Positions 58,640-64,000 of a DNA stretch of 64,000 bases are shown in pieces. The stretch comes from Desmodus rotundus. Its lineage: Eukaryota; Chordata; Mammalia; Chiroptera; Phyllostomidae. Position 1 is the stretch's first letter, and every line of letters begins with the position of its first letter. Under the pieces are notes generated by a model. That model did not search any database and had not been told where the DNA came from. It saw nothing but the letters and a program-made list of their open reading frames with translations. The stretch lies in NCBI RefSeq assembly GCF_022682495.2, contig NC_071398.1:84401193-84465192 (forward strand). The letters run 5' to 3'. The position numbers and the translations under genes were made by a program.

Positions 58640-60226
58640 AGATTTTTTTTTTCTTCTAATTCCCAATAAAAGAAACAAAAGTTTAAAAAAAATTACCAAA
58701 GTTCACCAACCAAATAAGAACAGGGATGAAATTTGTTTCTCTAAACATTAAAACGGAGCTGAAGAACCAGAAGATTCAGCTCTTTTTCCTACCTTCTGCC
58801 CCGCCCCACAAAAAAAGGGGGGGAAACATTGGGTTAAAAAAAAACTGAGATAATGAGATCCTACAAATTCTTACTCCCTACTGCTCACGATTAGAGAAGA
58901 GGAGACTAAGGGGGTAAAGCAGCAGCATGGGAAAAAGTCAGAGAAAACTTCTGGCGAGTATAAGTTCCTGCCTACTAGTGCTGGTTCTCAGCAGAGGCAG
59001 AAAATCCGCCAGACTATCCATGTTCCTTGGCCCCACTGAACTTGGTCTGAAGCCCAGGGTGTGTCCCTCTTGGAACAGGATACACCAAGTAGTCAGAGCA
59101 TCATGGCACAGGGCACTAACAAAATGCGAGAGGACAAAATCCACCTCCCAATGGAGCTGGAAAAGCCAGTCCTCTGACAAAGGATGCTGCCGACCCCAGG
59201 CCTCCAGGCAACAATAACCTGGACAGCAACACTCAGCCCTCAGGTCCTCAGTAACGCAGAAGCAGTGGCAGGGGCTCCTCAACAATAGGCTCCCCATCTT
59301 CAAAAACTGTGCACATCAAATGCAGTCTAACTTATTCGTGATGACTTACATCACAGAATTATAGAGCTTCCGAGCTAAAAAGAACCTCAGAGGTTATGGA
59401 GTGTAATTCCTGAACCACCAAGTCAAGCGCCGTGCTTAGCTTGATATTGGAACAGCCTGGGGCTTACTGCAAGCTTCCGATTTCCAGCCCCCTGTAAGAA
59501 AAGTGTCCTAGCTGTGGACTTTATGAATTCTGTGTCACTTCCATTTATTACATCCCTCCCCAGCCCACTGAGCGCTGTTATTATCTGTGGTTCCTCTGTA
59601 CCTATCTCTTGTATTCTGCATTCAGGTTGTGTTCTTCATCTGTAAACCAGGAAAAGAGATGACCAAGCTTGTTGAATTGTCTTTAAAAAGAAGAATAGAT
59701 CACAACTAAATTCGCCCTGCTAAGAACAAGAGGATTTCTCCTAGGAAGTAAAAACTTAAAATCTATGACCATTTTATTTATCTGGTTGCTCAGAGACCTT
59801 TTCAGCATCCACTTCCTCTAACTTGCTAGATACAAGACCTCCATGTAAGTGATGCGAAGCTATAAATGCCGGCAATTTCCTTCACAAGGTAAAACAAATG
59901 CCTGTAAAATGGAGTCTTCGTATGAACGAAGTGCCATAATGACTGCCGGCTTCCATTCTCCATGTACTTTTTAGAGCTGTAGTGTAAGATCCCTTTGCCT
60001 GGACATTGGATTTCAGGTGCCTGCAATGCAAGAACTAAGCAAAAGAGGCTCCTGAACCATAGGGAATACAGCTAGCCCAACGTGTGTTTGCTTTATTTCT
60101 AGAGAAGGGACAGCTTCAGAGAATTAAATGAGCTTCTTAGAATTGTTTGTAAAAAAAAAAGTTGGCTAAATGAGCAAACATATCTGCTTTTCTTAAAGTA
60201 TCTGATTCTGGCCCATAAGAAGCAGG
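58640..60226. other. Unassigned intron 2 sequence
   Basis: Mostly unique-looking. At 59350-59460 AATTATAGAGCTTCCGAGCT and AAGAACCTCAGAGGTTATGG recall an old mammalian SINE, but too weakly to name. Confidence 0.45.
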
Positions 60227-60237
60227 AATGGTAAGGA

Positions 60238-60372
60238 GCCCTGGCCACGTGGCTCAGTTGGTTGGAGTGTCCCTCTGTGCACCAAAAGGTTGCCGGTTCA
60301 ATCCCCAGTTGGGGCACATGCAAGATGTTCCTCTCTCTTAAGTCCTTGGATGAGGATAAAAAAAAAGAAATG
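60238..60372 (+). mobile_element. Ves SINE, truncated
   Basis: Starts AGCCCTGGCCACGTGGCTCAG-like. B-box GGTTCAATCCC lies near 60295. It jumps early to a short CTCTCTCTTAAG tail and A-run. The flanking AATGGTAAGGA (60227-60237) and AAAGGTAAGGA (60373-60383) are the target-site duplication. It lacks much of the middle of other copies. Confidence 0.92.
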
Positions 60373-60383
60373 AAAGGTAAGGA

Positions 60384-62605
<2,222 letters not shown>

Positions 62606-62610
62606 CAAAA

Positions 62611-62768
62611 AAGGAAGGAAGGAAGGAAGGAAGGAGGGAAGGAAGGAAGGAAGGAAGGAAGGAAGGAGGGAAGGAGGGAAGGAAGGAAGGAGGGAAGGAA
62701 GGAAGGAAGGAAGGAAGGAAGGAAGGAAGGAGGGAAGGAGGGAAGGAAGGAAGGGGAAGGGAAGAAGA
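62611..62768. repeat. GGAA tetranucleotide tract (TTCC in gene sense)
   Basis: About 158 bases of GGAA units with scattered GGGA variants, 928 bases upstream of exon 2 in gene sense. It produces spurious low-complexity frames on both strands. Confidence 0.97.
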
Positions 62769-62769
62769 T

Positions 62770-63146
62770 GGATGGCAGGCACATACCCTTCTCTTCTTGT
62801 AAATGGTATGGGATTTTGTTTACATATGCATACTGCTTAGAGTAAAATAACAATGACATACGAGTATAATATCCTCATTTAATTGGGTGGTTAATTTTGT
62901 TTTAGTACGACATTCATAATTTATTCACAATAGGTACCAATTCCTTCCTATCTAGTGGGGAGGAGGAGGGAGAAGAAGGAGGAATAACTAAATACAGTAA
63001 TCCATTCTTGGAAATGCCTATTTAAAACAAACATAAAATACAACTTTCATGAAGTTCACCTGAAAACCTGGCAATTTCATAAACATGATTTTAATGAAAA
63101 TCTATAACCAGTCCTTCCTTCCATCTCTCCCATATATTCTTAAACA
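62770..63146. other. Unassigned intron 1 sequence
   Basis: A/T-rich. It includes a short purine run GGAGGAGGAGGGAGAAGAAG at 62959. Confidence 0.5.
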
Positions 63147-64000
63147 CAGGCAGACCTCGGAGATATTGCAGATTTGGTTCCAGACCACCACAATAAAGTG
63201 AATATCACAATAAAGCAAGTCACAATTGTTTGGTTTCCCAGTGTATATAAAAGTTATGTTTATACTAAACTATAATCTATTCAGTATGCCAAAGCGTATG
63301 TCTAAAAAAATAATGCACACATCTTAATTAAAAGATACTTTATTTCTTACAAATGCTACCATCATCTGAGTCTTCAGCAAGTCATAATCTTTTTGCCTGG
63401 TGGAGGGTCTTATCTCAATGTTGATGGCTGCTGACCCATCCAGGTGGTGGCTGCTAAAGGTTGGGTGACTATGGCAATTTCTTAAAATAAGGCAACAATG
63501 CAGTAGTTTACTGCATTGATTGACTCTTCATCAATAATTTTTTGTAATACATGATGCTGATTAATAACATTTTACTCACAGTAGAACTTTCAAACTTTCA
63601 GTCAATCCTCTCAGACACTCCCACTGCTTTATCTACAATTATGAAATATTCTACACTCTTTCTTGACATTTCAACAATCTTTACAGAATCTTCACCAGTA
63701 GATTCAAGGAGCCATTTTCTTTGTTCATCCATAAGAAGCAAATTTTCATCTGTTCAAATTTCATCATGAGATTTCAGTAACTCACTCACATCTTCAGGCT
63801 CAATTCTATTTCTAGTTCTCATGCTATTTCCATCGCATCTGCAGTTACATCAACTTCTTCAAACTCTTGTTAATGTTGCTATTTTGACCTCTTCACATGC
63901 ATCGCAAATGTTCTCAAGGGCATCTAGAATGGTAAGTCCTTTCCAGAAAGCTGTCAATTTACTCTGTCCATAGAAATTACTATCTATGGCAGGTATAGTC
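63147..64000 (-). mobile_element. Tigger1-type DNA transposon relic, cut by window edge
   Basis: Begins at the inverted-repeat end CAGGCAGACCTCGGAGATAT, then ACCACCACAATAAAGTGAAT, AGTCACAATTGTTTGG and TCCCAGTGTATATAAAAGTT. From about 63350 the minus strand carries the decayed C-terminal coding part of a pogo-like transposase: CATCATCTGAGTCTTCAGCA reversed encodes the LRLAEDSDD-like end, and further pieces run to 64000. Stops and deletions are visible, so it is a fossil. The other end lies beyond the right edge. Confidence 0.88.

Overview
This is a mammalian intronic window, almost certainly from a bat. Six copies of the bat Ves SINE lie across it. Each is tRNA-derived and starts near CCCTGGCYGGTGTGGCTCAG; most carry a recognisable B-box and a C/T-rich tail. 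They sit among older mammalian repeats (MIR, L2, L1/HAL1, MER5A, Tigger). No prokaryotic features, CRISPR arrays or functional RNA genes were found, and I recognised no LTR/retroviral copies.

The only gene recognised is KCNH1 (EAG1, Kv10.1 voltage-gated potassium channel), on the minus strand. Five consecutive coding exons are present, with GT..AG splice sites and matching codon phases. They are coding exon 2 (61683-61560), exon 3 (58019-57913), exon 4 (45669-45541), exon 5 (38026-37908) and exon 6 (13273-12800). Together they encode residues 28-344: the PAS/PAC (eag) domain without its N-terminal cap, the N-terminal calmodulin-binding segment, the S1 linker, S1, S2, S3 and the optional 27-residue insert in the S3-S4 linker. 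The start-codon exon lies beyond the right edge. S4, pore, CNBHD and C-terminus lie beyond the left edge. Exon 6 keeps both alternative 5' splice sites (after 12881 and after 12800), so both known EAG1 isoforms appear encodable.

Layout from left to right: intron 6 (1-12799) holds Ves, MIR, an unassigned terminal-inverted-repeat transposon, an old L1/HAL1 and a small TA-flanked MITE. Exon 6 follows. Intron 5 (13274-37907) is dominated by an ancient, nearly full-length L1 at 15.3-21.5 kb, itself invaded by two Ves SINEs and a younger L1 3' end, then L2/MIR blocks and two more old L1 stretches. Intron 4 (38027-45540) includes a repeat-poor section at 42.8-45.2 kb. Intron 3 (45670-57912) holds L1 fragments, a Tigger-derived MITE, a Ves and a MER5A. 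Intron 2 (58020-61559) holds L2 and a Ves. Intron 1 (from 61684) holds a GGAA tract and a Tigger1 relic running off the right edge.

No new multi-gene system is visible. The points most worth a second look are the preserved alternative donor of exon 6, the weak donor of the frame-neutral exon 4, two short sequences that appear copied locally into mobile elements (19685/20237 and 8004/8987), and the antisense orientation of every long L1 relative to KCNH1. Repeat boundaries were read by eye and are approximate unless target-site duplications are given.
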